Assembly: GCF_036227205.1 (NCBI RefSeq)
Contig: NZ_CP109442.1
Coordinates: 372,001 to 436,000 of the forward strand
Origin: Amycolatopsis sp. NBC_01480
Lineage (GTDB): Bacteria; Actinomycetota; Actinomycetes; Mycobacteriales; Pseudonocardiaceae
Reading direction: 5' to 3'
DNA length: 64,000 nt
A program made the translations under genes and the position numbers. Position 1 is the stretch's first letter. Every line of letters begins with the position of its first letter. The notes under the pieces are model-generated. The model was not told the DNA's origin and did not search any database. It saw only the letters and a list, made by a program, of their open reading frames with translations. Positions 24,274 to 30,992 of this stretch are shown one piece after another.

Positions 24274-24558
24274 ATGAACACGACACCGGACCACACTGAG
24301 CCACACGGCCTTCGGGTCGTGTCCGCTACTACCGCCGGCCCGTACCTGACGGCTGGGGAGAGCGCAGCGTTGATGAAGTGCTCTACGGAGACGATCCGTC
24401 GCCACTGCCGCAGCTTCAAGCGCAGCAAGGGCCGCGAGGGGATCAAGAACCTTCAACGCGGCGAGGGCCACATCAAGATCCACATTGATGATTTGCGGCG
24501 TTGGGCGGATGGGCTTCCCCCCACCACAGGCACCCGACGCTACCGTGGCTCCGCCTGA
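24274..24558 (+). CDS. Helix-turn-helix protein, excisionase/MerR-type (94 aa)
   Basis: Residues 20-70 form an HTH_17-type domain: GPYLTAGESAALMKCSTETI, then RRHCRSFKRSKGREGIKNLQ and a terminal IKIHIDDLRRWAD wing, as in excisionases and small phage regulators. ATG at 24274 is preceded by TATGTT, a -10-like hexamer 7 bases upstream, so a leaderless start is plausible. An in-frame ATG four codons earlier (24262) is possible. It is transcribed against the surrounding leftward genes and divergent from the zinc/HTH gene. It could be the recombination directionality factor or a regulator. Confidence 0.65.
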   Translation: MNTTPDHTEPHGLRVVSATTAGPYLTAGESAALMKCSTETIRRHCRSFKRSKGREGIKNLQRGEGHIKIHIDDLRRWADGLPPTTGTRRYRGSA

Positions 24559-24630
24559 CGCTACCCATAGGGCAGGAACGGCGGATCTCTGCTCGCGACC
24601 CTGCCGTTACTCTCCGAAGTACCCACATTT

Positions 24631-25662
24631 TTAGGCAGCTGAGGCCGTCGATACCGCCGGATGGCTAGCAGCCCAGGCGATGGCGTGCCTGCGGATGCTG
24701 CCGAGCAGTTCCTCCAACTGTGTCACCGACAGCGGGTACTGCTCGATGATGTCCTTGATCTGGCCACCGACCGGATGACGGTCTCCACGCCGGTTCGGTT
24801 CACCGAATCCATCGAACCCACCAAACTCCTGGAGCGGAAGCTCACCGCCGGCTTCAGTCACAGCAGCGGACCAGATTGCCGTCAGACGCTGCACAACGTG
24901 GGCCTGGGACTTGCCGACGAGCGACGACGCTTTCACCTGCCCCCGCTGCTTCGGCTTGGATTTCGCGGTCGAGCCCGAAGGGTCGACCTCCGCGAGAGCG
25001 CCCTCAATGGAATTGCCCTCGACGGAGTCGTTCAGATCGTTCGCGTCGGAAAGTTCAGTTAGGTTAGTTCGTGCACCCTTACGGGTTCCACCCCTCGAAC
25101 CCTGTTGGGTTCCACCCCCCGAACCCGTAAGGGTTCCACCCCCCGAGTTCTTGCACTCTTCCGCGTGCAAAGGTGTGCGACGACGGGCCTCCGGATCCTT
25201 CAACCGCTGTGCCCCATCCCGAGCCTGGGCAAGTCGGGCAGCCTGCTCCGCCTTCATGCGCTCACGCCGATCTTTGTGGAAATCGGTCAGCGACACGAAG
25301 CCGTGGTGCCCTTCCGGCGGAGTTTTGTGCACTAAGTACACTCGGCTTCCGTCCCGTTCGTCGACCCAGTCGATAGCCCCGACCTGCCGAAGCTCTTTCA
25401 CATATCGGGTCAGCTTCTGCCGGCTCGAATACCCCAAGATCTCGGCCAGGGCACTCATTCCCGGCCATACGAGGTTGTCGCCGCGCTTCTGGTTCACGTG
25501 CGCCTGGAGTACGCCGTACAAGGCTTTCGCCGTGCACGAGACGGGTGCGAGGAGTACCCAGTGCGGTGTCTGCGCATAGGAAGGGGCGGAACGTCCAACG
25601 CGAAGGTCACTGCGTTCCGATGCCGTAGCGGTGGAGTTTCTTGTGTTAGGCTTGCTGCGCAT
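24631..25662 (-). CDS. Replication initiator (winged-helix, phage O-type)
   Basis: A 343-residue protein. Residues 40-115 form a winged helix as in phage replication initiators (AKALYGVLQAHVNQKRGDNL, then GMSALAEILGYSSRQKLTRY and VYLVHKTPPEGH). A long charged linker follows, with three 8-residue GGGT repeats at about 173-195, and a helical C-terminus at 250-343. The layout matches lambda O, whose linker is encoded by the origin iterons. No helicase or helicase loader is adjacent, so the host replisome is probably recruited. ATG 25662 lacks a strong ribosome-binding site. Confidence 0.7.
   Translation of the reverse strand: MRSKPNTRNSTATASERSDLRVGRSAPSYAQTPHWVLLAPVSCTAKALYGVLQAHVNQKRGDNLVWPGMSALAEILGYSSRQKLTRYVKELRQVGAIDWVDERDGSRVYLVHKTPPEGHHGFVSLTDFHKDRRERMKAEQAARLAQARDGAQRLKDPEARRRTPLHAEECKNSGGGTLTGSGGGTQQGSRGGTRKGARTNLTELSDANDLNDSVEGNSIEGALAEVDPSGSTAKSKPKQRGQVKASSLVGKSQAHVVQRLTAIWSAAVTEAGGELPLQEFGGFDGFGEPNRRGDRHPVGGQIKDIIEQYPLSVTQLEELLGSIRRHAIAWAASHPAVSTASAA
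25083..25142. repeat. Three 24-bp direct repeats, candidate phage origin iterons
   Basis: GGGTTCCACCCC begins at 25083, 25107 and 25131, exactly 24 bases apart and in frame with the initiator gene. In each unit the GGGTTC and a following GAACCC form a short inverted repeat (imperfect in the third). An AT-richer stretch (AGTTCAGTTAGGTTAGTTC) adjoins at about 25052-25070. This is the arrangement of the lambda origin inside gene O. Confidence 0.65.
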
Positions 25663-25691
25663 GGAAAAGCATCCCTACCTTTTGGGAAAAG

Positions 25692-25725
25692 AGCCCCGGA
25701 CACGGCTGGCACCGCATCCGGGGCT
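25692..25725 (-). terminator. Terminator upstream of the replication gene
   Basis: AGCCCCGGA (25692-25700) pairs perfectly with TCCGGGGCT (25717-25725). Read leftward the tail is CTTTTCCC. It separates the early regulatory operon from the initiator gene. Confidence 0.65.
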
Positions 25726-25739
25726 TCTTCAGTTGTTGA

Positions 25740-26267
25740 TCAAGCGGCCTGGTCGTCGGTGGACGACCCGTTGCGGGCCACCCAGGCGTGCCCTTCGGCC
25801 GTCGCACTCCACACGGTGTGGTCACGGCCGCGATGGCGACGCGTTCGCATCGAGTCCACGACGTGACCCGACTCGACCAACTCCAGCCGGCGGGGCCGTG
25901 CCGAGTTCGGGCCGATCCGACAGCGGCGGCCAACCTCGACATCAGTTAGCCCGTTGGTAGACTCGGCAATTACCGTCAGCACGTTGGCGCGCTGCGTTCC
26001 GATCTTCGGCGCGATCGCAGCGGCAGCACGAGCCGACGTGGCCCGTGGGTTGGACGCGACGCGACCTTCCCCGGCAGCCGTGACCTCGGCGTCCCGGATC
26101 CGTGCCGCCTGCGCCTGTGCGAACTCCAGGCGGTCGAACGCGTCGAGGATCGCGGCCTGCGCCTCGTTCAGCGCGATCTCGCCTCCGCGGACCTGCGTCA
26201 GCTGTTCGGATGCGATCTGCCGAGCACGCCGGACCGTGAAGATCGGCGAGACGTTCCCTTCAACCAC
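25740..26267 (-). CDS. Early phage winged-helix protein
   Basis: A 175-residue protein. The C-terminal 80 residues have a winged-helix layout: RANVLTVIAESTNGLTDVEV, then GRRCRIGPNSARPRRLELVE and a TVWSATAEGHAWV wing. The N-terminus is helical (EIALNEAQAAILDAFDRLEF). GTG at 26267 was chosen because GGAAGAGG lies 5-6 bases upstream and the codon overlaps the stop of the preceding small gene. It is probably a DNA-binding protein of the early operon; the target is unknown. Confidence 0.6.
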   Translation of the reverse strand: MVEGNVSPIFTVRRARQIASEQLTQVRGGEIALNEAQAAILDAFDRLEFAQAQAARIRDAEVTAAGEGRVASNPRATSARAAAAIAPKIGTQRANVLTVIAESTNGLTDVEVGRRCRIGPNSARPRRLELVESGHVVDSMRTRRHRGRDHTVWSATAEGHAWVARNGSSTDDQAA

Positions 26268-26376
26268 GGCGGGCCTCTTCCGACGCGTCGAGCGCCGCGT
26301 TAGCGTCCTCGACAACCTTGATCAGGGTGTCCAGCTTCGCCTCGATGGAGGCGAGTTGTTCCAAAAGGGTTTGCAC
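26260..26376 (-). CDS. Small coiled-coil protein (38 aa)
   Basis: GTG at 26376 with AGGAGA about 10 bases upstream opens a 38-codon frame. It reads as one amphipathic helix (LLEQLASIEAKLDTLIKVVE, then DANAALDASEEARRG). Its stop overlaps the start of the winged-helix gene in a coupled arrangement, which supports translation. It is too small for a reliable family call; it may be a short partner or anti-regulator. Confidence 0.5.
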   Translation of the reverse strand: MQTLLEQLASIEAKLDTLIKVVEDANAALDASEEARRG

Positions 26377-26410
26377 TGTGGGGTTCTCTCCTACTCCAGA
26401 TATGCCGCTG

Positions 26411-26434
26411 GCCGCCGGGTGCGACCCCGGCGGC
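26411..26434 (+). repeat. Hairpin with plus-strand T-rich tail
   Basis: GCCGCCGGG (26411-26419) pairs with CCCGGCGGC (26426-26434), followed on the plus strand by CGATTTGTGTTTCC. It lies between two leftward genes, so its terminator polarity faces antisense transcription. Confidence 0.4.
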
Positions 26435-26458
26435 TAGCGATTTGTGTTTCCTGTTTGA

Positions 26459-27049
26459 TCAGGCGGCGTCGGATGTCGCGAGGGGGGCCACCGCGGTCGG
26501 TTCGAGACCGTCGGTATCGATGACGAACTCGTCCTCATTGCGGCCGTTGAGGTGGGCGAGAATCCGCCACGGCTCAACCACTGCCGTGTAGACCAGGCCC
26601 TTGTCCGGGCGGCCCAGTAACTCGCCGGAGGCGAACTTCTCCGCCACCGACCGGGTGCCGGTCCAGGCCATCCCGAACCGGCCCTCCGACGTGCAGCCTC
26701 GGAACAACGTCATCGGCTCCGCCGGCGGGTCGGTGATCACACCATCGCGGGCGAACCCGGCCGAGCTGAACAGTTCACACCAGGGCGTGTCGTGGTTTTC
26801 GGGGAAGTCCGGTGCGCTCCAGGCGTGGTCAGCCACCAAGGCGCAGACCTCGGGTGTGTCGAGCAGGTCCGCCCAGTAGAACTGATGCGCCAGGTCGGGC
26901 GCGTAGTTGCGACCCAGGCGGCAGGCGCGATCAAGGAAGTAGTCGAATCGCTCGGCGGCTGATCGATCTTCCTCGTCGAGCCATGCCGCGTAGGCGCGAC
27001 ACTCGTCCGAGTGGCTCGGGTCAAGATTATCGGTGTAGCAGCCGCTCAC
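26459..27049 (-). CDS. Possible ADP-ribosyltransferase-fold protein
   Basis: A 196-residue protein. The C-terminal half shows the order of residues of R-S-E ADP-ribosyltransferases: Arg117 in MTLFRGCT, Thr130-x-Thr132 in MAWTGTRSVAEKFA, and Glu172-x-Glu174 in GRNEDEFVID, with the strand GLVYTAVVEP between. The N-terminal half is helical and not matched. Phage enzymes of this kind (T4 Alt and Mod) modify host proteins early in infection. GTG 27049 overlaps the stop of the preceding gene (GTGA). Only the fold-level motif is visible, so activity is inference. Confidence 0.5.
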   Translation of the reverse strand: MSGCYTDNLDPSHSDECRAYAAWLDEEDRSAAERFDYFLDRACRLGRNYAPDLAHQFYWADLLDTPEVCALVADHAWSAPDFPENHDTPWCELFSSAGFARDGVITDPPAEPMTLFRGCTSEGRFGMAWTGTRSVAEKFASGELLGRPDKGLVYTAVVEPWRILAHLNGRNEDEFVIDTDGLEPTAVAPLATSDAA

Positions 27050-27576
27050 TGGTCGCCTCCGGAGGTGGTGGTCGGGTCTGCGGCGGTCGGCGCTGCGAGG
27101 GGGGCGGCGTCGACCACATCCTCGTCCAGCAGCCCGGCGGCCATCAGCGGCTCCAGGTCGCGTGCCGGGGCACCCTTGGTCCGGGCTTCGATCGCGATGC
27201 GACGCAGGCGGGCACGGCGCAACTCGCCGCCACGGGTGTCGGGGAACTTGATCACAGCGGGCGGATCGTCCAGGCGGCCGTGCCAGACCTCAAGGACACG
27301 GATCACGCGCCCGAGGTCGTCGCCGATGGCATCGAACCCGAAGGTCAGTACGCCTCCGCGCAGCAGCGCCATGTCGTCTCCCAGAAGACGCAATGTCTCG
27401 TCCATACCGGGCATCAGGCGGATCGTCAACTGGCGCCCAGCCAACCGGTTCGTGGCGCGCATCAGGCCAGAGGTCCAGCTGCCGTAGCGGGGCGCGGCGG
27501 GCGCCTGCTGCAAGAGGAGCTGTTGCGCGGCCCTCGGCAGTTCGGTGGCAGGTGCGGTAACATTAGAGATGGACAT
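27046..27576 (-). CDS. Early phage protein of unknown function
   Basis: A 176-residue protein with GGAGGA 4 bases before ATG 27576, a strong early translation signal. It has an Ala/Gln-rich N-terminus, a globular middle (LTIRLMPGMDETLRLLGDDM, then GGVLTFGFDAIGDDLGRVIR) and a disordered Ala/Pro/Thr tail. No family was recognised. Its stop overlaps the start of the ADP-ribosyltransferase-like gene, so the two are coupled and may act together. Confidence 0.55.
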   Translation of the reverse strand: MSISNVTAPATELPRAAQQLLLQQAPAAPRYGSWTSGLMRATNRLAGRQLTIRLMPGMDETLRLLGDDMALLRGGVLTFGFDAIGDDLGRVIRVLEVWHGRLDDPPAVIKFPDTRGGELRRARLRRIAIEARTKGAPARDLEPLMAAGLLDEDVVDAAPLAAPTAADPTTTSGGDQ

Positions 27577-27599
27577 CGTTCCTCCGGAATGTTGTTCAC

Positions 27600-27644
27600 G
27601 AACCGCCCGCGTGCTTCCCGGCTCCGGGCGGTTCTTTCTGTTTT
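27600..27644 (+). terminator. Hairpin with plus-strand T-tail inside the early operon
   Basis: GAACCGCCCG (27600-27609) pairs with CGGGCGGTTC (27625-27634), followed on the plus strand by TTTCTGTTTT. No rightward gene precedes it. It would stop antisense readthrough into the immunity region. Confidence 0.5.
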
Positions 27645-27650
27645 GGATCT

Positions 27651-27818
27651 TCACGCGGCATCAGCCCAGTCTTCGGCGCAGATGTCGCCGTCTACCTCGC
27701 GGGACTCCCGCACGACAGGCGGCAGGAGACTCCGCAGGTTCGACCGCGTCTCGGGAGACATCTCCCCCGCGAGTGCCACGACCCGCTGTATCAGCGCCTC
27801 CCGCTGTCGGCTTGTCAC
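27651..27818 (-). CDS. Small early protein (55 aa)
   Basis: GTG at 27818 overlaps the stop of the excisionase-like gene (GTGA), giving translational coupling. The 55-residue product starts TSRQREALIQRVVALAGEMS and ends REVDGDICAEDWADAA: a helical N-terminus and an acidic tail. There is no known domain. Coupling is the main evidence that it is real. Confidence 0.55.
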   Translation of the reverse strand: MTSRQREALIQRVVALAGEMSPETRSNLRSLLPPVVRESREVDGDICAEDWADAA

Positions 27819-28024
27819 TGGCCGCTGCCCGATCCGACGTTGATGAAGCGCCGAAGTTCGTCCTCGGATACGAGCCAGTGGCGGCCAGCACGGACCGCTG
27901 CGAGGTCGCCGCTGGCGATCAACTTGCGGACGTTGGCCTCCCCCAGGTTGCCCAGGGCCCGCGACACCGCCGCGACTCGATATGCCCGGACTGGGGACTC
28001 ACTCTCGATGGTCAAGTTCTCCAC
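27815..28024 (-). CDS. HTH protein, excisionase or Cro-like (69 aa)
   Basis: A 69-residue protein with a MerR/excisionase-type HTH: LGNLGEANVRKLIASGDLAA, then VRAGRHWLVSEDELRRFI. GTG at 28024 follows AAGGAGGAG by 5 bases. It is the first gene of the leftward early operon and is divergent from the repressor across an operator-containing gap. By position it would act as a Cro-type early regulator, by domain as an excisionase (directionality factor) for the serine integrase; both remain possible. Confidence 0.65.
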   Translation of the reverse strand: MENLTIESESPVRAYRVAAVSRALGNLGEANVRKLIASGDLAAVRAGRHWLVSEDELRRFINVGSGSGQ

Positions 28025-28040
28025 GATCTCCTCCTTCCAA

Positions 28041-28053
28041 CAACTCTGTCGAT
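28041..28053. promoter_or_regulatory. Candidate repressor operator, copy 1
   Basis: CAACTCTGTCGAT, repeated identically at 28211-28223. It lies just upstream of the leftward early operon start at 28024, suited to block early transcription. Confidence 0.5.
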
Positions 28054-28210
28054 CCCGTCTTAGCTACAGTAAGCGTCGAGTGCGGTTCACGCAAGGAGCA
28101 GTCTCGGCGTGTCGCACCCCATTTGGCCTGGTGCGTAGTAACGAGTAGTAACGCGTAGCTGATGGCGACCCACTCCCACGGAGCAGCCTCAACCACAGAT
28201 GGCGGGCAGT

Positions 28211-28223
28211 CAACTCTGTCGAT
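28211..28223. promoter_or_regulatory. Candidate repressor operator, copy 2
   Basis: Second copy of CAACTCTGTCGAT, on the repressor side of the divergent gap; a related CAACTCT follows at 28243-28249. The gap also holds tandem GTAGTAACG units at 28135-28154. Confidence 0.5.
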
Positions 28224-28285
28224 ACATTGCACCCACAGTCGACAACTCTTGCGCCCACCTATCAGTTGCCGCAAGATTGAGCATC

Positions 28286-28723
28286 GTGACTACTGAGGAG
28301 CGACGCGTGGAGGTCGGTGCCCTCGTCCGCCACGCACGGAAGCAGCGTGGCCTGTCCGTGGAAGCAGTCGCACAGGCCGTCGGTATGAGCCCGGTCACCT
28401 GGCGAGGCCTCGAAAAGGGCCGGCGTGCGTACGCGACGACCATGGGCGCAGCAGAGACACACCTCGGCCTGCCCAAGGGTGCGCTCGCGCAAGCAATCGA
28501 GAGCGACGGAGGCCTTGCCCAGCTCCGCCGTGAACTCTCAGGCGCCAGCGAAACCAACGATCAGGTGGCAGCACTGATCGGCCAACTCGCGAAGCTAGAC
28601 CTGGACAGCCTCTGGCGAGTCCAGGCCGCGGTTACTGGGATGCTCGCTCTTCATGATCGTCAGCGGCTATCGTCAGCGCGCTCACATCAACCAAGCGACC
28701 ATCAACCAGGCGGCGAAAACTGA
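28286..28723 (+). CDS. Immunity repressor, XRE-type HTH
   Basis: A 145-residue protein. Residues 10-65 form an XRE helix-turn-helix (LVRHARKQRGLSVEAVAQAV, then GMSPVTWRGLEKGRRAYATT). The rest is helical with no LexA/CI-type peptidase domain, so SOS self-cleavage is unlikely. GTG at 28286 was chosen because the HTH begins nearby; there is no strong ribosome-binding site, so a leaderless start is possible. It is divergent from the early operon across repeated candidate operators and is the best candidate for the lysogeny repressor. Its 3' end overlaps the integrase gene on the other strand by 92 bases. Confidence 0.8.
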   Translation: MTTEERRVEVGALVRHARKQRGLSVEAVAQAVGMSPVTWRGLEKGRRAYATTMGAAETHLGLPKGALAQAIESDGGLAQLRRELSGASETNDQVAALIGQLAKLDLDSLWRVQAAVTGMLALHDRQRLSSARSHQPSDHQPGGEN

Positions 28724-30236
28724 CGCGCTCCTCAACCTGCACAGGGTCCCTCAACTGGCGCCCAGGACGAGGAGACGGGTTGATCCGCGCCTGCCCCACG
28801 ATCTCGGGCACCAGCAACAGCCGCGCCACAGCACGCTGCGTCTCCAAGGTGGCCTCTTTCCACCGCACAGCGACATCCGGGCCCGGGTCGATCAACCCAG
28901 CCAGCGCAGTCGGCGCCGTCAACTCCCGCTCCCGCCGCTCAAGCGCATCGACACGGCCTTGGATCTTTGACTCTGACCGGCCAGCCAGGACCACGGAGAT
29001 GGACTTGTCAGCGACCGCGTCTGCCAGTTCCGCCAGCAGATGACGTGCTTCCGCCAGTTGCTCGCGGACCGCAGCCAACTCCGCCCCGCTATCAGCGGCC
29101 GGTGCGCGAAGCGCCTCGAATACGTCCGGCGACGCAAGGAACCGGAGGATCACGTCCTTGACGAACTCGTCAACGTCGGGCCGCAGCATCCGCACGCACC
29201 CACTCTGGTGGCACGAGTACCTGCGGCCTGCGTCGACGACCTTCACCGGTCCGCCACAGACACCGCACCGGATGATCATCGAGAACGTATGGCGGGCACG
29301 TCCTCCCCGCGTAGTCACACGGTCTGGGGCGTTCAGCGCGTCCTGGACCGTAAGGTACAGCTCCTTGTCGATGATCTTCGGCCACTCTGCGGCGACTTCA
29401 GTCGCGCCAGCGCTGCGCTTCTTCGAAGTCGGGTGGCGATCCCGGTCATGAACCCGGACCCCCATGTAAGCCGGGTTCAGGGCCAGCGATCTGAGGTGCT
29501 GGGCGGAGAACGGGGCACCTCGACCGTTCAAGATCCCCCGCGTCTTCCAGTCCGAGGCGATCGACCGCAGGGAGTGCCCCTTGCGGAGGCGGTTGAACAG
29601 TTCGACGATCAGTTCGGCGTTCTCGGGGTGCATGAACTGGCCGACGAAGTTCCCAGTGGCCGGGTCGTACTCACGGCGGTACCCGAAAGGCGTCGGGCCG
29701 TGAGGACGGCCAGCCGCAGCGTTTGCCGCAGCTGCCCGGATGGCGCGCTTGCTGATCTTGCTCGCCTCTTTGGCAGAGTCGATCGCGTCCTCAAGCAGAT
29801 CCCAGCGGTCGCGGTCGACGGAGCAGTCATACAAGCGCCCCTCGCTCTCGACCCAAATCTTGATGTCAGCTTCCTGACACGACTGGATCAAGTGCATCCA
29901 CTCGCCCTCACGACGCGAACCGCGACTGTTTTCCCAGAGGAGTAGAACCTCGCCGCCGAAGTGGCCACCCTCGATGTCTGCGAGTAGCCGCTGGAACCCG
30001 TTGCGATGCTTCTTCGAGTGGCGACTCGCGCCGGCGATGTCGGAGTACGGCTCTCCGTCGACCATGACCCAGTTGGCCTTGCGCCCAACCGTACGAACGT
30101 GGTCGCCATGCTGCTCCTCAGGTGAACGTTCCCGGCCTGACTTATCCGAGGAAACCCGCAGGTACTCCCGACACCTGACCGTGTCGAGGTCGGCCAGGTC
30201 TGTCGAGTGAAGAAGGTTCTTGCTGGTCAGCCGCAT
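28632..30236 (-). CDS. Large serine integrase
   Basis: A 534-residue site-specific recombinase. The N-terminal catalytic domain has CREYLRVSSDKSGRERSPEE with the nucleophile at Ser29 of YxRxS. It continues through ENSRGSRREGEW, the recombinase helices (FGYRREYDPATGNFVGQFMH), a zinc ribbon (CGVCGGPVKVV and YSCHQSGC) and a coiled coil (ELAAVREQLAEARHLLAELA). Such enzymes join attP and attB directionally without host factors; excision needs a directionality factor. There is no ribosome-binding site before ATG 30236 but TACTAT lies 6 bases upstream, so the mRNA is probably leaderless. It adjoins attR. Confidence 0.95.
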   Translation of the reverse strand: MRLTSKNLLHSTDLADLDTVRCREYLRVSSDKSGRERSPEEQHGDHVRTVGRKANWVMVDGEPYSDIAGASRHSKKHRNGFQRLLADIEGGHFGGEVLLLWENSRGSRREGEWMHLIQSCQEADIKIWVESEGRLYDCSVDRDRWDLLEDAIDSAKEASKISKRAIRAAAANAAAGRPHGPTPFGYRREYDPATGNFVGQFMHPENAELIVELFNRLRKGHSLRSIASDWKTRGILNGRGAPFSAQHLRSLALNPAYMGVRVHDRDRHPTSKKRSAGATEVAAEWPKIIDKELYLTVQDALNAPDRVTTRGGRARHTFSMIIRCGVCGGPVKVVDAGRRYSCHQSGCVRMLRPDVDEFVKDVILRFLASPDVFEALRAPAADSGAELAAVREQLAEARHLLAELADAVADKSISVVLAGRSESKIQGRVDALERRERELTAPTALAGLIDPGPDVAVRWKEATLETQRAVARLLLVPEIVGQARINPSPRPGRQLRDPVQVEERVSFRRLVDGRLVDVSALTIAADDHEERASQ

Positions 30237-30270
30237 AGGTGTATAGTACCACTAGGAAGGCTGATACCAC
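30237..30270. other. Right attachment junction (attR) and integrase -10 element
   Basis: The integrase start at 30236 is preceded by TACTAT (minus strand, 30243-30248). From 30265 onward the plus strand is in frame with a methyltransferase beginning YHPLLLAQL; the codon before is TGA. The phage-host crossover therefore lies at about 30249-30265. The exact core cannot be set without attL. Confidence 0.6.
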
Positions 30271-30864
30271 CCGCTGCTGCTGGCCCAGCTGCCGCCGGGA
30301 CCGGGGCGGGCGCTCGACGTCGGCTGCGGCAGTGGCCGGTTCGCCCGCCGCCTCGCCGCGGCCGGGCTGAACGTGGACGCGATCGACCGGTCCGCGCCGA
30401 TGATCCGGCTGGCCGAGGCCACCGGCTCCCCCGGTCCCGGCGAGATCGACTTCCGCCGCGCGGACATCACCACCCAGCCGCTGCCGTCCGAGCACTACTC
30501 GTTCATCTCGTGCCTGGCCTCGCTGCACCACGTGCCGTTCGAGACGGTGACCCGCCTGCGCGAGGCACTCGAGCCCGGCGGGGTGCTGGCGGTGCTGGGG
30601 CTGGCGCGGCCGAGCACGTTCACCGACCACGCGCGGGGGCTCGCGGCGGTGCCGGTCAACGCCGCCGCCCGGCTGTTCTCCTACGCCGCCGACCGGCTCA
30701 ACGGCGGCGTCGACGTCCTGCCGCCCGCTCCGGTGCACATGGAGTTCCCGCGGTTCGCCGAGGTCCGGGCCGAATCGCAGCGGCTGCTGCCCGGCAGCAC
30801 GGTGCGGCCGCTGCTGTTCTGGCGCTACCTGCTGACGTACCGGAAACCGTTGGGAGACGGGTGA
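30265..30864 (+). pseudogene. 5'-truncated SAM-dependent methyltransferase interrupted by the prophage
   Basis: The frame begins abruptly after an in-frame TGA with YHPLLLAQL, then the class I methyltransferase motif I RALDVGCGSGRFARRLA, motif II acidic residue at VDAIDRS, and later DITTQPLPSEHYSFISCLAS and HHVPFETV. Relatives usually begin 10-20 residues earlier with a DHNxHYH-type start, so only the extreme N-terminus seems lost to integration. The remaining 199 codons are intact. Excision would restore the gene. A GTG at 30373 could give only a fragment lacking motif I. Confidence 0.7.
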
Positions 30865-30992
30865 TCCACTGCCGTTGTCACCCCATTGCCGGGTGAAGTG
30901 CCGCGCGACCACCCTTTCGGCGGCAGGCAACCGGCGCCGGGCCGGGGAAGCGTGAACGGTGTCCGTGATCCCGCCCGGAGAACGAGGTCCTG

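Noticed and set aside
23888..24277. A 129-codon plus-strand frame in the divergent control region
   Set aside because: No ribosome-binding site, no domain, and it runs through the dyad cluster; treated as non-coding.
27661..27891. A 76-codon minus-strand frame in the early region
   Set aside because: It overlaps two better-supported coupled genes in another frame and is Arg/Ala/Gly-rich without a start signal.
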